From assembly GCA_900554925.1 (NCBI GenBank), contig USJG01000043.1, positions 1-15,236 on the forward strand: a stretch of DNA of 15,236 bases, given 5' to 3'. This stretch comes from an uncultured Lachnospiraceae bacterium (GTDB lineage: Bacteria; Bacillota; Clostridia; Lachnospirales; Lachnospiraceae). The notes under the pieces were generated by a model. The model had not been told where the DNA came from. It searched no databases and saw nothing but the letters and a program-made list of their open reading frames with translations. This document shows positions 1 to 6,922 of this stretch, one piece after another. The number at the start of each line of letters is the position of its first letter. The stretch's first letter is position 1. The translations under genes and the position numbers were made by a program.

Positions 1-50
1 GCACTTGACTTTTAATCAAGTTGTCCGGGGTTCGAGTCCCCGGTGGCTCA
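1..50 (+). tRNA. tRNA-Lys(TTT), 3' portion, cut by window edge
   Basis: The window opens inside a tRNA. The anticodon arm CTTGA-CTTTTAA-TCAAG shows anticodon TTT (Lys). It is followed by a T arm, CGGGG-TTCGAGT-CCCCG, and the 3' acceptor strand GTGGCTC with discriminator A at 50. CCA is not encoded. The 5' acceptor strand and D arm lie outside the window. Confidence 0.93.
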
Positions 51-53
51 TTT

Positions 54-91
54 AAAAGAAAAATCAGTTTATCTGATGTTTTCTTTTTTTT
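54..91 (+). terminator. Intrinsic terminator of the tRNA-Lys transcript
   Basis: A 14-bp stem forms between AAAAGAAAAATCAG (54-67) and CTGAT-G-TTTTCTTTT (73-87), with one bulged G at 78 and a TTTAT loop. The T-rich descending arm runs into further T residues up to 92. It starts four bases after the tRNA, as expected for a tRNA terminator. Confidence 0.75.
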
Positions 92-94
92 TAC

Positions 95-145
95 GATTCG
101 GGTATCAAAAGGCACTTTCTGAAAGCACCTTTTGATACCCGAATC
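95..145. repeat. Short perfect hairpin repeat, minimal copy of a MITE-like family
   Basis: GATTCGGGTATCAAAAGG (95-112) is the exact reverse complement of 128-145. The centre (113-127) adds a CTTTC/GAAAG pairing. Bases 111-144 match 10772-10805 at 31 of 34 positions, and the three differences are transitions. This therefore looks like an internally deleted relative, both termini and little else, of the larger element at 10497-10806. There is no T tract, so a terminator role is not obvious. Confidence 0.8.
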
Positions 146-189
146 ATAATAGGAAACAGTTCAATATATTAGAAAGGATCAGGTGTGAT

Positions 190-1563
190 ATGGAAACAGT
201 TGAAATGGCAAAGGAAAACAAGATGGGCGTGATGCCGGTGAATCAATTATTGATCAGTATGTCACTGCCTATGATGCTTTCTATGCTGGTACAGGCACTT
301 TATAATATTGTGGACAGCGTTTTTGTATCAAGAATTAATGAGAATGCTCTTACCGCAGTGTCTCTTGCCTTTCCGATACAGACGCTGATGATCGCCCTTG
401 GTGCTGGTACTGGTGTGGGGGTCAACGCGCTTCTGTCAAAGTCTTTGGGGGAAAAGGATTTTGAAAAGGCAAATAAATCAGCCATAAATGGTGTGTTTCT
501 GGCATTGGTAAGCTATCTGGTATTTTTGCTGGTAGGGATTTTTGTTACAGGGCCTTTTTACTTAAGCCAGACGAAGGATGCGCAGATTTTGGAGTACGGA
601 AAACAATATCTGTCGATTGTATGCTGCTGCTCCTTTGGCATGTATATGCAATTTGTTTTTGAAAGGCTTCTTCAGTCCACTGGGAAAACCTTTTATACCA
701 TGATTACCCAGGGGACAGGTGCAATTATCAATATCATTTTAGACCCTATCTTTATCTTTGGATATTTTGGCGTCCCCCGTATGGGTGTGGCAGGGGCAGC
801 TTTGGCGACTGTAATAGGCCAGATCGTTGCCGGCGTGATCGCCATGATTATCAATATAAAGAAAAATACGGAAATCAGTTTGCAGTTCCGAGGCTTCAGA
901 CCCGATGCCAGGATCATCATGCAGATTTATCAGGTAGGTATTCCTTCTATTATCATGCAGGCCATAGGTTCGGTCATGACTTATGGAATGAATAAGATTC
1001 TGCTGGCATTTACCTCTACAGCAGCGGCAGTATTTGGCGTGTACTTTAAACTTCAGAGCTTCATTTTCATGCCGGTGTTTGGATTGAATAATGGCATGGT
1101 GCCTATCGTTGCCTATAATTATGGAGCAGGGAAAAAACACAGATTAACCAGGACAATTAAGCTGAGCGTTGTCTATGCAGTTGTGCTGATGCTCATTGGT
1201 TTTATGGTATTTCAGATATTCCCCGCCCCGCTTTTTGCTTTGTTTGAGGCTTCTGAAACGATGCTTGCCATTGGAATCCCGGCACTGCGTATTATCAGCA
1301 TCAGTTTTCTTATGGCGGGGGTCAGTATTGTATGCAGTTCTGTATTCCAGGCACTGGGAAATGGTGTGTATAGTATGATCATTTCTATGGCAAGACAGCT
1401 TCTGGTGCTTTTGCCTGTGGCGTATCTTTTGTCGCTTACAGGCAACGTGACCTATGTCTGGTGGGCATTCCCGATTGCGGAGATAGTGTCTGTGCTTATG
1501 TCTTTATTCTTTATGAGCCGCATGTATCAGAAGGTGATCAGGCATATTGGAGAAAAAAGTTGA
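190..1563 (+). CDS. MATE-family multidrug/cation efflux transporter (first copy)
   Basis: The 457-residue polytopic membrane protein has the usual MATE length. MATE proteins export drugs or metabolites in exchange for Na+ or H+ across the cytoplasmic membrane. Visible hallmarks are an N-terminal LYNIVDSVFVSRI segment, a central ILDPIFIFG motif followed by GVAGAALATVIGQ, and a second-half NYGAGKKHR loop, consistent with two six-helix bundles. ATG 190 is preceded by AAAGGATC and AGGTG, a moderate ribosome binding site. It is a clear paralogue of the gene at 1738, with a tRNA-Leu between them. I see no convincing promoter just upstream, where the hairpin repeat 95-145 lies. The substrate cannot be predicted. 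The MepA/NorM-type assignment comes from family knowledge. Confidence 0.93.
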   Translation: METVEMAKENKMGVMPVNQLLISMSLPMMLSMLVQALYNIVDSVFVSRINENALTAVSLAFPIQTLMIALGAGTGVGVNALLSKSLGEKDFEKANKSAINGVFLALVSYLVFLLVGIFVTGPFYLSQTKDAQILEYGKQYLSIVCCCSFGMYMQFVFERLLQSTGKTFYTMITQGTGAIINIILDPIFIFGYFGVPRMGVAGAALATVIGQIVAGVIAMIINIKKNTEISLQFRGFRPDARIIMQIYQVGIPSIIMQAIGSVMTYGMNKILLAFTSTAAAVFGVYFKLQSFIFMPVFGLNNGMVPIVAYNYGAGKKHRLTRTIKLSVVYAVVLMLIGFMVFQIFPAPLFALFEASETMLAIGIPALRIISISFLMAGVSIVCSSVFQALGNGVYSMIISMARQLLVLLPVAYLLSLTGNVTYVWWAFPIAEIVSVLMSLFFMSRMYQKVIRHIGEKS

Positions 1564-1588
1564 CAGTAGTTTCTGTCAATGATAAGAT
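1560..1588 (+). promoter_or_regulatory. Sigma-A type promoter for tRNA-Leu, overlapping the MATE stop codon
   Basis: TTGACA (1560-1565) is a perfect -35 that includes the TGA stop of the preceding gene. It is followed after 17 bp by TAAGAT (1583-1588). Transcription would start near 1595, about 34 nt before the tRNA. The leader then contains a GCCCGA/TCGGGC hairpin (1607-1622). The -35 also lies in an inverted repeat, TTGACAG/CTGTCAA (1560-1579), which has no T tract. Confidence 0.6.
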
Positions 1589-1628
1589 AGCTTACATGAG
1601 AATTTTGCCCGATACATCGGGCATATAA

Positions 1629-1708
1629 GCGGGTGTGGCGGAATTGGCAGACGCGCCAGATTTAGGTTCTGGTGGGAGACCGTGCAGGTTCAAGTCCTGT
1701 CACCCGCA
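1629..1708 (+). tRNA. tRNA-Leu(TAG)
   Basis: Acceptor arms GCGGGTG and CACCCGC pair fully, with discriminator A at 1708. The anticodon arm CCAGA-TTTAGGT-TCTGG gives anticodon TAG, reading CUN leucine codons. The T loop is TTCAAGT, and an extended variable region fits a class II tRNA. CCA is not encoded. No terminator is visible between it and the gene starting at 1738, so read-through into that gene is plausible. Confidence 0.94.
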
Positions 1709-1737
1709 TTTATTTTTCAGAAAAGAAGGAATAAAAT

Positions 1738-3108
1738 ATGCAGAAGGAAAAAGAACAGCGCATGGCAACGGAGGGAATCGGAAAGCTGATGATCAGCATG
1801 GCGATTCCTTCCGTTATTGCGCAGATTATCAATATTCTGTACAATATTGTGGACAGAATTTATATTGGACATATTGAAGGAGTAGGTATGGAGGCCCTGA
1901 CCGGAGTTGGGGTCACTTTTCCTATTATTACGCTGATTTCTGCTTTTTCTGCCTTTGTAGGAGCCGGAGGGGCACCTCTTGCCGCCATCTGGCTTGGAAA
2001 AGGGGACAGGAAGCGGGCGGAAAAAATTATGGGCAATGGCGTGACTATGCTGCTTTTTTTTACGCTGGTGCTTATGGTATTCTTTTATGCTTATCAAAGG
2101 CCGTTGCTGTATTTCTTCGGAGCCAGTGATGCAACCATTGATTATGCCATGGACTATATGTCTATTTATCTGATAGGAACGGTTTTTGTGGAAATGGCCC
2201 TGGGGCTCAATGCTTTTATTATTTCCCAGGGACAGTCCGGAACCGCAATGACTGCGGTTTTGATTGGAGCGGTAACCAATATTGTTTTAGACCCTGTATT
2301 CATTTTTGGTTTTCAGATGGGCGTTAAGGGAGCCGCTATAGCTACGGTGATTTCACAGGCATTAAGCGCCCTTTGGACCGTGGGTTTCCTGATCAGCAGA
2401 AAGTCTTCCCTTACCATCAGATGGAGGGCAATGAAACCGGACTTTTCTACTATGGGCAGTGTAATGTCTCTTGGTATTTCACCCTTTATCATGCGGGCCA
2501 CAGAAAGTCTGATCAGCATTGTGCTAAACAGCGGGATGCAGAGATACGGCGGAGATGTGTATGTAGGTTCCCTTACGATCATGCAAAGCGTGATGCAGAT
2601 GTATTCCGCGCCTTTAGGTGGATTTACCCAGGGAGTTCAGCCCATTATCAGTTATAATTTCGGTGCGGGAAATTTTGAGCGTGTAAAAAAACTTTACCGT
2701 GTGATGATTGCCGCCTGTTTTTTATTTGCGGCAGGGGCAACCTTGCTGGTAATGATATTTCCGGCTTTCTTTGCGAAAATGTTTACCAATGATGCCGAGC
2801 TTATCGCATTGGTGGAGAAAATGATGCCGATTTTTATGTGTGGTATGCTGGTTTTCGGGATTCAGCAGGGAATACAGCCTACCTTCCTGGCCCTGGGGCA
2901 GGCCAGAGTATCCCTGTTTATTGCTGTTTTAAGAAAAATTATTCTTTTGATTCCTCTGGCGCTTATTCTTCCGCTTAAATTTGGGGTTATGGGGATTTAT
3001 TATTCGGAGCCGGTTTCTGACGTTATATCGGCAACCGTGGCAGCGATTTTATTTCTTGCCAATATTAAGAAAATTCTCTCTAAGGAAACCCTGCAAAATA
3101 TTGTTTGA
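1738..3108 (+). CDS. MATE-family multidrug/cation efflux transporter (second copy)
   Basis: This 456-residue integral membrane protein of the MATE family is almost the same length as the neighbour at 190. Shared landmarks include LYNIVDRIYIGHI near the N terminus, VLDPVFIFG followed by GVKGAAIATVISQ in the middle, and NFGAGNFERVKK in the second half. The two are similar but clearly diverged, so an old duplication or independent recruitment fits better than a recent tandem copy. ATG 1738 has AGAAGGA a few bases upstream. The start lies only 29 bp after the tRNA-Leu with no terminator between, so it may be partly expressed from the tRNA promoter. The substrate is unknown. Confidence 0.94.
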   Translation: MQKEKEQRMATEGIGKLMISMAIPSVIAQIINILYNIVDRIYIGHIEGVGMEALTGVGVTFPIITLISAFSAFVGAGGAPLAAIWLGKGDRKRAEKIMGNGVTMLLFFTLVLMVFFYAYQRPLLYFFGASDATIDYAMDYMSIYLIGTVFVEMALGLNAFIISQGQSGTAMTAVLIGAVTNIVLDPVFIFGFQMGVKGAAIATVISQALSALWTVGFLISRKSSLTIRWRAMKPDFSTMGSVMSLGISPFIMRATESLISIVLNSGMQRYGGDVYVGSLTIMQSVMQMYSAPLGGFTQGVQPIISYNFGAGNFERVKKLYRVMIAACFLFAAGATLLVMIFPAFFAKMFTNDAELIALVEKMMPIFMCGMLVFGIQQGIQPTFLALGQARVSLFIAVLRKIILLIPLALILPLKFGVMGIYYSEPVSDVISATVAAILFLANIKKILSKETLQNIV

Positions 3109-3178
3109 GACGCTTTTTGTTATCACAGGAAAGATATTGTCTGAAACGTGGAATACTAAAGAGGAAAGGAAAGAGAAA

Positions 3179-4117
3179 ATGATAAAAGCAGTTATTTTAT
3201 TTGCAGTGGGGCTTATTTTAATTTGCCTGGGCGGAGACAGGCTGGTGGATGCAGCGGTGGCAATTGCCAAAAAGCTGAGGATTCCGCAGATAGTTGTGGG
3301 AGCTACTATTGTAAGCCTTGGAACAACCCTGCCGGAAATTCTGGTTTCTACTACAGCGGCATTTGATGGCTCGGCCGCCATCGCTGCCGGAAATGCCTTT
3401 GGCTCTATTATCTGTAACACCGCTTTGATCGCAGGACTGACGCAGACCATCCGCCCGGCTAAGCAGGTAGAGTTTTCTTCCCTGTCATGGCGCAGCGCAT
3501 TTTTCTTTATTGTGCTGATTGGGCTTAATGTATGGGGATATGCCATAGGAGCCTTCACCCGTCCTGTTGGAATTATCCTGCTATTGTTGTTTGTAGTTTA
3601 CGCATATTTAAATGTGATACGCGCTTCCTCGGAGGGAGGAGGCAAGCAGGAGAATAGCAAAGAGGAGGAGATTTCCATTCCGGCACAGCTTCTGAAACTG
3701 GTTGTCTGTGCGGCCTTCCTTTTTGTGGGAGCAAATCTGCTGGTAGATAACGGAATACTGATTGCGGAAGCGGCAGGTGTGCCGGAACGTGTTATTGCAG
3801 TAACCTTTATTGCCCTTGGAACTTCACTGCCTGAGCTTATGACCTCCGTTATGTCTCTGATCAAGGGATATGGAAACGTGGGGCTTGGAAATATAATTGG
3901 TGCAAACCTTTTAAATTTGCTGCTGGTAATAGGCATTCCTTCGGCAATTGCCGGGATTCCGCTGGAGCGGGGGACAGTTGCCATAGATATGCCCTTAGCC
4001 TGCCTGGTGATGGCAGTTCTTATCGTGCCTATTTTAATAAGAAAGAAGTCCTCAAGGCTGCAGGGGGTCATGCTCCTTGGCATTTATGCCCTTTATTGTG
4101 CGGCTTCCTTTGTCTGA
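3179..4117 (+). CDS. Na+/Ca2+ exchanger-type antiporter (CaCA family, YrbG-like)
   Basis: The product is 312 residues and polytopic, with the two inverted alpha repeats of the cation/Ca2+ exchanger superfamily. Alpha-1 has GATIVSLGTTLPE (residues 41-53), and alpha-2 has TFIALGTSLPE (residues 209-219) followed by GNIIGANLLNL. The paired acidic residues (E53, E219) are those expected to coordinate the cation. A central hydrophilic loop (KQENSKEEE) separates the halves. The frame is open further upstream to 2981, but that stretch overlaps the MATE gene. ATG 3179 follows GAGGAAAGGAAAGAG, a good ribosome binding site, and starts a hydrophobic helix directly. It lies 70 bp after the MATE gene with no clear terminator or promoter between, so co-transcription is likely. 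The actual ion specificity is not shown by the sequence. Confidence 0.9.
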   Translation: MIKAVILFAVGLILICLGGDRLVDAAVAIAKKLRIPQIVVGATIVSLGTTLPEILVSTTAAFDGSAAIAAGNAFGSIICNTALIAGLTQTIRPAKQVEFSSLSWRSAFFFIVLIGLNVWGYAIGAFTRPVGIILLLLFVVYAYLNVIRASSEGGGKQENSKEEEISIPAQLLKLVVCAAFLFVGANLLVDNGILIAEAAGVPERVIAVTFIALGTSLPELMTSVMSLIKGYGNVGLGNIIGANLLNLLLVIGIPSAIAGIPLERGTVAIDMPLACLVMAVLIVPILIRKKSSRLQGVMLLGIYALYCAASFV

Positions 4118-4154
4118 GCTTAATTGAGGCATTGGTGAAAAATGTCAATGGCCC

Positions 4155-4183
4155 TTGTCAGAAAAAATGGAATCTGATATACT
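4155..4183 (+). promoter_or_regulatory. Extended -10 promoter of the phosphofructokinase gene
   Basis: TTGTCA (4155-4160) is followed after 17 bp by TATACT (4178-4183), with a TG one base upstream of the -10 (extended -10). The predicted start near 4190 leaves a ~50-nt leader ending in the AAAGGAG ribosome binding site (4224-4230). Confidence 0.75.
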
Positions 4184-4238
4184 CTTAATGGTATTTAACT
4201 ATAGGAGAAAGAAAATAATAAATAAAGGAGAGGTTGAA

Positions 4239-5468
4239 ATGAAAGGAAATATTGTAGTTGGACAGTCTGGCGGACCTACAGCCGTAATCAATTCATCTGT
4301 AGCAGGTGTTTACGCAGCAGCAAAGCAGCTGGGCGTTAAGAAAGTATACGGTATGGTTCATGGTATCGAAGGATTCTTAGAGGACAAGATGATCGAGCTT
4401 GAGGAGTATCTTGACGATCCTACAGGAATTGAATTGTTAAAGAGAACCCCCTCTGCATTTTTAGGTTCCTGCCGCTTTAAAATGCCTAAGATCGAAGGCC
4501 ATGAAGATGTATATGAAAAGGTATTTGAAATCATGGAAAAGCATGATATTGAATGTCTGTTCTATGCTGGCGGCAATGATTCCATGGATACAGTAAAGAT
4601 GTTATCCGATTACGCAGCAGCACATGGAAAGACACAGAGATTTATGGGCGTGCCTAAGACAATTGACAATGACCTTCCTGTTACCGACCATTGCCCTGGC
4701 TATGGCTCGGCAGCAAAATATATTGCAACCAGCTTAAAGGAGATCATTCGTGATAACGAGTCCTTTGGCGCAAAGAAGCCCACCATTTGTATCGTAGAGA
4801 TTATGGGACGTAATGCGGGATGGCTTACAGCAGCAGCAGCTCTTGCTAAAGGAGATGACTGCAGCGGATGTGATGCCATTTACCTGCCTGAAAAGGTATT
4901 TGATATGGATGCGTTTATGGCAAAGGTTAAGGAACTGGCTGCAACCAAGTCTTCCGTAGTTATTGCTGTTTCAGAAGGTATCCACATTGCTGACGGACGC
5001 TATGTATGCGAGCTTGCAAATGAAAACGTGGCAGTAGATGCATTTGGACACAAGCAGATGTCAGGTACAGCGGCTTATCTTGCACAGCAGATTGCAGCAG
5101 AGACAGGCTTAAAGACCAGAGCAGTTGAGTTTTCCACTCTTCAGCGTGCAGCTACTCACCTTGCTTCTCTTACAGATATTAACGAAGCGTTCCAGGTTGG
5201 ACATGATGCAGTTGTAGCAGCCGAGGCAGGCAAGACCGGCATGATGATCACCCTTGACAGAAATGGCGATGACCCTTATCAGTGCGGCACAAGTGCATAT
5301 GACATTCATGCCATTGCAAATGTGGAAAGACCTGTTCCGGCAGAGTGGATCACAGAGGATGGCTGTAACTTAAATGATGGCTATGTTAAATATGCAAGAC
5401 CTCTTATTATGGGTGAACTGCTTCCTGTTTTCGTGAACGGAGTACCTCGTCATCTGGTAAGAAAATAA
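4239..5468 (+). CDS. 6-phosphofructokinase, probably pyrophosphate-dependent type
   Basis: The 409-residue cytosolic enzyme of the PfkA/PFP superfamily phosphorylates fructose 6-phosphate to the 1,6-bisphosphate in glycolysis. Motifs in order are GQSGGPTAVIN (8-18), GGNDSMDT (from 111), PKTIDND (139-145, with D143 as the expected catalytic base) and MGRNAGW (from 189). Two diagnostic sites point to pyrophosphate rather than ATP: D114 replaces the Gly of the ATP-type GGDGS motif, and K140 replaces the Gly of PGTIDND. The length also exceeds the ~320 residues of classical ATP enzymes. The frame is open back to 4155, but only ATG 4239 has a fitting ribosome binding site (AAAGGAG) and lies downstream of the promoter. 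It stands alone between its own promoter and terminator. Asn113 where most relatives have Asp is a variation to note. The phosphoryl donor is an inference. Confidence 0.93.
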   Translation: MKGNIVVGQSGGPTAVINSSVAGVYAAAKQLGVKKVYGMVHGIEGFLEDKMIELEEYLDDPTGIELLKRTPSAFLGSCRFKMPKIEGHEDVYEKVFEIMEKHDIECLFYAGGNDSMDTVKMLSDYAAAHGKTQRFMGVPKTIDNDLPVTDHCPGYGSAAKYIATSLKEIIRDNESFGAKKPTICIVEIMGRNAGWLTAAAALAKGDDCSGCDAIYLPEKVFDMDAFMAKVKELAATKSSVVIAVSEGIHIADGRYVCELANENVAVDAFGHKQMSGTAAYLAQQIAAETGLKTRAVEFSTLQRAATHLASLTDINEAFQVGHDAVVAAEAGKTGMMITLDRNGDDPYQCGTSAYDIHAIANVERPVPAEWITEDGCNLNDGYVKYARPLIMGELLPVFVNGVPRHLVRK

Positions 5469-5484
5469 AGATAGTGGACAGATT

Positions 5485-5516
5485 AAAAGGGCTGACTTGT
5501 CTGGTCAGTCCTTTTT
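5485..5516 (+). terminator. Intrinsic terminator of the phosphofructokinase gene
   Basis: A 12-bp stem, AAAAGGGCTGAC (5485-5496) with GTCAGTCCTTTT (5504-5515), has one G-T wobble and a 7-nt loop and ends in TTTTT. It begins 17 bp after the stop codon. Confidence 0.9.
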
Positions 5517-5526
5517 GGAATTTTCG

Positions 5527-5555
5527 TTGACTAAAAATAATAAATATAATATTCT
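5527..5555 (+). promoter_or_regulatory. Probable promoter of the CheX-like/CheY-like unit
   Basis: TTGACT (5527-5532) and TATTCT (5550-5555) are spaced 17 bp apart in a very AT-rich stretch between the upstream terminator and the AGGAGG site at 5576. A better TATAAT at 5545-5550 lies only 12 bp from the -35, so the exact -10 is uncertain. Confidence 0.5.
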
Positions 5556-5588
5556 TATTATATGTTACAATAAAGAGGAGGATGTACC

Positions 5589-6485
5589 ATGGTTTCCAGC
5601 ATAGTTGGGAATTACTTATTAGATAAGGGAGTTATTTCCTTTGAGCAGTTTAAGGATCTGCTTGCAGAACAGCAGAAAGTGCGCGTGAAATTGGGGCTTA
5701 TCGCAGTAGCGGAAGGGCTGATGACGCAGGAGGAAGCTGATAAGGTAAACAGGCTTCAGGCAGTCATGGATAAGCGTTTTGGAGATATTGCGGTTGAAAA
5801 GAAATATCTGACAGAAGGACAGGTGGAAGCGCTTCTTAAAAAACAGGGGAATGCTTATCTTGCTTTTGCCCAGGCATTGGAAAATCAGCAGCTTATGACC
5901 GTAGAGCAGCTGGAGCAGTATATGGTGGATTATCAGCACGAGAATCAACTGACTGTTTCCGATATGGAAGATTTGAAAAGTGATGATGTAGACAGAATTC
6001 TGCCTCTTTATATGCCCATAGGCAGTGAGAAATATTTGAATATAGCAGGCACCGCAATGCGTACTATTATGCGCTGCGTGGATACTGAAATTTATCCTGA
6101 GAAGGCATTTATAACTGACAGCTGCAATGCGGATAACGCGGCGGTTCAGTTTGTGGAGGGTGAGCAGAGTATTACCTGCGGAATGGCAGGAGAGGGTCAG
6201 GCGCTTTTACCCACAGCCTCTGTTTTTGGAAAAGAAGAATTTCCGGAAGTAAATGAAGATGCGTTGGATGCCATAGGCGAACTCCTTAATTGTATCAATG
6301 GACTTTATGCCAGCGCCCTCAGCCAGAGCGGAGTATCCATGGAACTGTACCCACCGGAATTTTCTGCCCGGATAAGCGGAATTAAAGCAGAGGAAATGTT
6401 GGTGCTGCCAATACATATTAAAGAACAAAAGGTGAATTTTATTATTGCCAAAGGAAATAAAATTGAGATGGAGCAGGAGGCATAA
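5589..6485 (+). CDS. MshEN-like repeat protein fused to a CheX-like phosphatase domain
   Basis: The 298-residue protein has no signal peptide or membrane segment. Residues 6-116 hold four tandem units of about 29 residues, each ending in Gln (Q28, Q57, Q86, Q116). Three have a Gly at the same phase (G7, G36, G65). The pattern LG..L...G.(I/L)T.EQ...L...Q resembles the N-terminal MshEN/GspE_N module, which binds cyclic di-GMP in some ATPases. From about 140 on, the protein resembles CheC/CheX phosphatases. E231-L-L-N234 matches their catalytic E-x-x-N, in the expected helix EDALDAIGELLNCINGLY. CheX removes phosphate from CheY-type receivers, and a CheY-like gene follows after two bases, so a dedicated pair is likely. 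ATG 5589 has AGGAGG seven bases upstream. Nucleotide binding by the repeats is inference. The C-terminal assignment is firmer. Confidence 0.75.
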   Translation: MVSSIVGNYLLDKGVISFEQFKDLLAEQQKVRVKLGLIAVAEGLMTQEEADKVNRLQAVMDKRFGDIAVEKKYLTEGQVEALLKKQGNAYLAFAQALENQQLMTVEQLEQYMVDYQHENQLTVSDMEDLKSDDVDRILPLYMPIGSEKYLNIAGTAMRTIMRCVDTEIYPEKAFITDSCNADNAAVQFVEGEQSITCGMAGEGQALLPTASVFGKEEFPEVNEDALDAIGELLNCINGLYASALSQSGVSMELYPPEFSARISGIKAEEMLVLPIHIKEQKVNFIIAKGNKIEMEQEA

Positions 6486-6487
6486 AG

Positions 6488-6850
6488 ATGGCAAATATTT
6501 TGATTGTGGATGATTCAAGAACGTCCCGTAAAATCCTGAGAGAAATATTGGAAGAAGCCGGGCATACCATTGCAGCAGAGGGCATAAACGGTGAAGACGG
6601 GTATCTGAAGTATAAGGAAGTGAGGCCGGATCTGGTTACCTTAGATATTACGATGCCTAAATTAGATGGGATTGAAGTGCTTCAGCTTATTAAGAAATTT
6701 GATGAAGATGCAAAGATTATTATGATCACAGCAGCAGGACAGAAGGAAAAAATGATTCAGGCCATTAAATACGGCGCCGCGGAATTTATTGCAAAGCCTT
6801 ATGAGTCCGAGGATGTAAAGCAGATTATAGATAAAGTGTTGAATTCATAG
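6488..6850 (+). CDS. Stand-alone CheY-like response regulator receiver
   Basis: The 120-residue protein is a single receiver domain with no output domain. All key residues are present: D8 and D9 (Mg2+ binding), D53 in LDITMP (phosphorylation site), T81 in MITAAG and K103 in AKP. It begins two bases after the preceding stop, with AGGAGG at 6475-6480 inside the end of the upstream gene, so the two are co-translated. The neighbour's CheX-like domain is the obvious candidate phosphatase. No histidine kinase or other chemotaxis gene is in the window, so the phosphate source and output are unknown. It could be a chemotaxis-like switch or a signalling relay for surface appendages or metabolism. Confidence 0.92.
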   Translation: MANILIVDDSRTSRKILREILEEAGHTIAAEGINGEDGYLKYKEVRPDLVTLDITMPKLDGIEVLQLIKKFDEDAKIIMITAAGQKEKMIQAIKYGAAEFIAKPYESEDVKQIIDKVLNS

Positions 6851-6886
6851 AAGACAAAAGAACGGTGTAGCTGTTTATGGCTATGC

Positions 6887-6902
6887 TGGAAATCGTTTTC
6901 CA
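6887..6902. promoter_or_regulatory. LacI-family operator upstream of the regulator gene
   Basis: TGGAAATCGTTTTCCA is a 16-bp palindrome centred on CG with one mismatched pair. It lies 21 bp before the LacI start codon, just after a possible -10 (TATGCT, 6882-6887). Its 14-bp core differs by one base from the operator at 8013-8026, suggesting autoregulation by the same protein. Confidence 0.7.
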
Positions 6903-6922
6903 AACATCGTCGGAGGCGTCAG

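Noticed and set aside
1635..1877. 80-codon plus-strand open frame across the tRNA-Leu
   Set aside because: It is formed by the tRNA and the overlapping MATE gene in another frame.
2981..3178. Upstream extension of the Na+/Ca2+ exchanger frame
   Set aside because: It overlaps the end of the MATE gene in another frame. ATG 3179 has a good ribosome binding site and begins the first membrane helix.
4118..4150. Hairpin CATTG/CAATG after the exchanger gene
   Set aside because: It has only five Watson-Crick pairs plus wobbles and no T tract, so it is too weak to call a terminator.
4155..4238. Upstream extension of the phosphofructokinase frame
   Set aside because: It covers the promoter and leader. 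The family N terminus begins at 4239.
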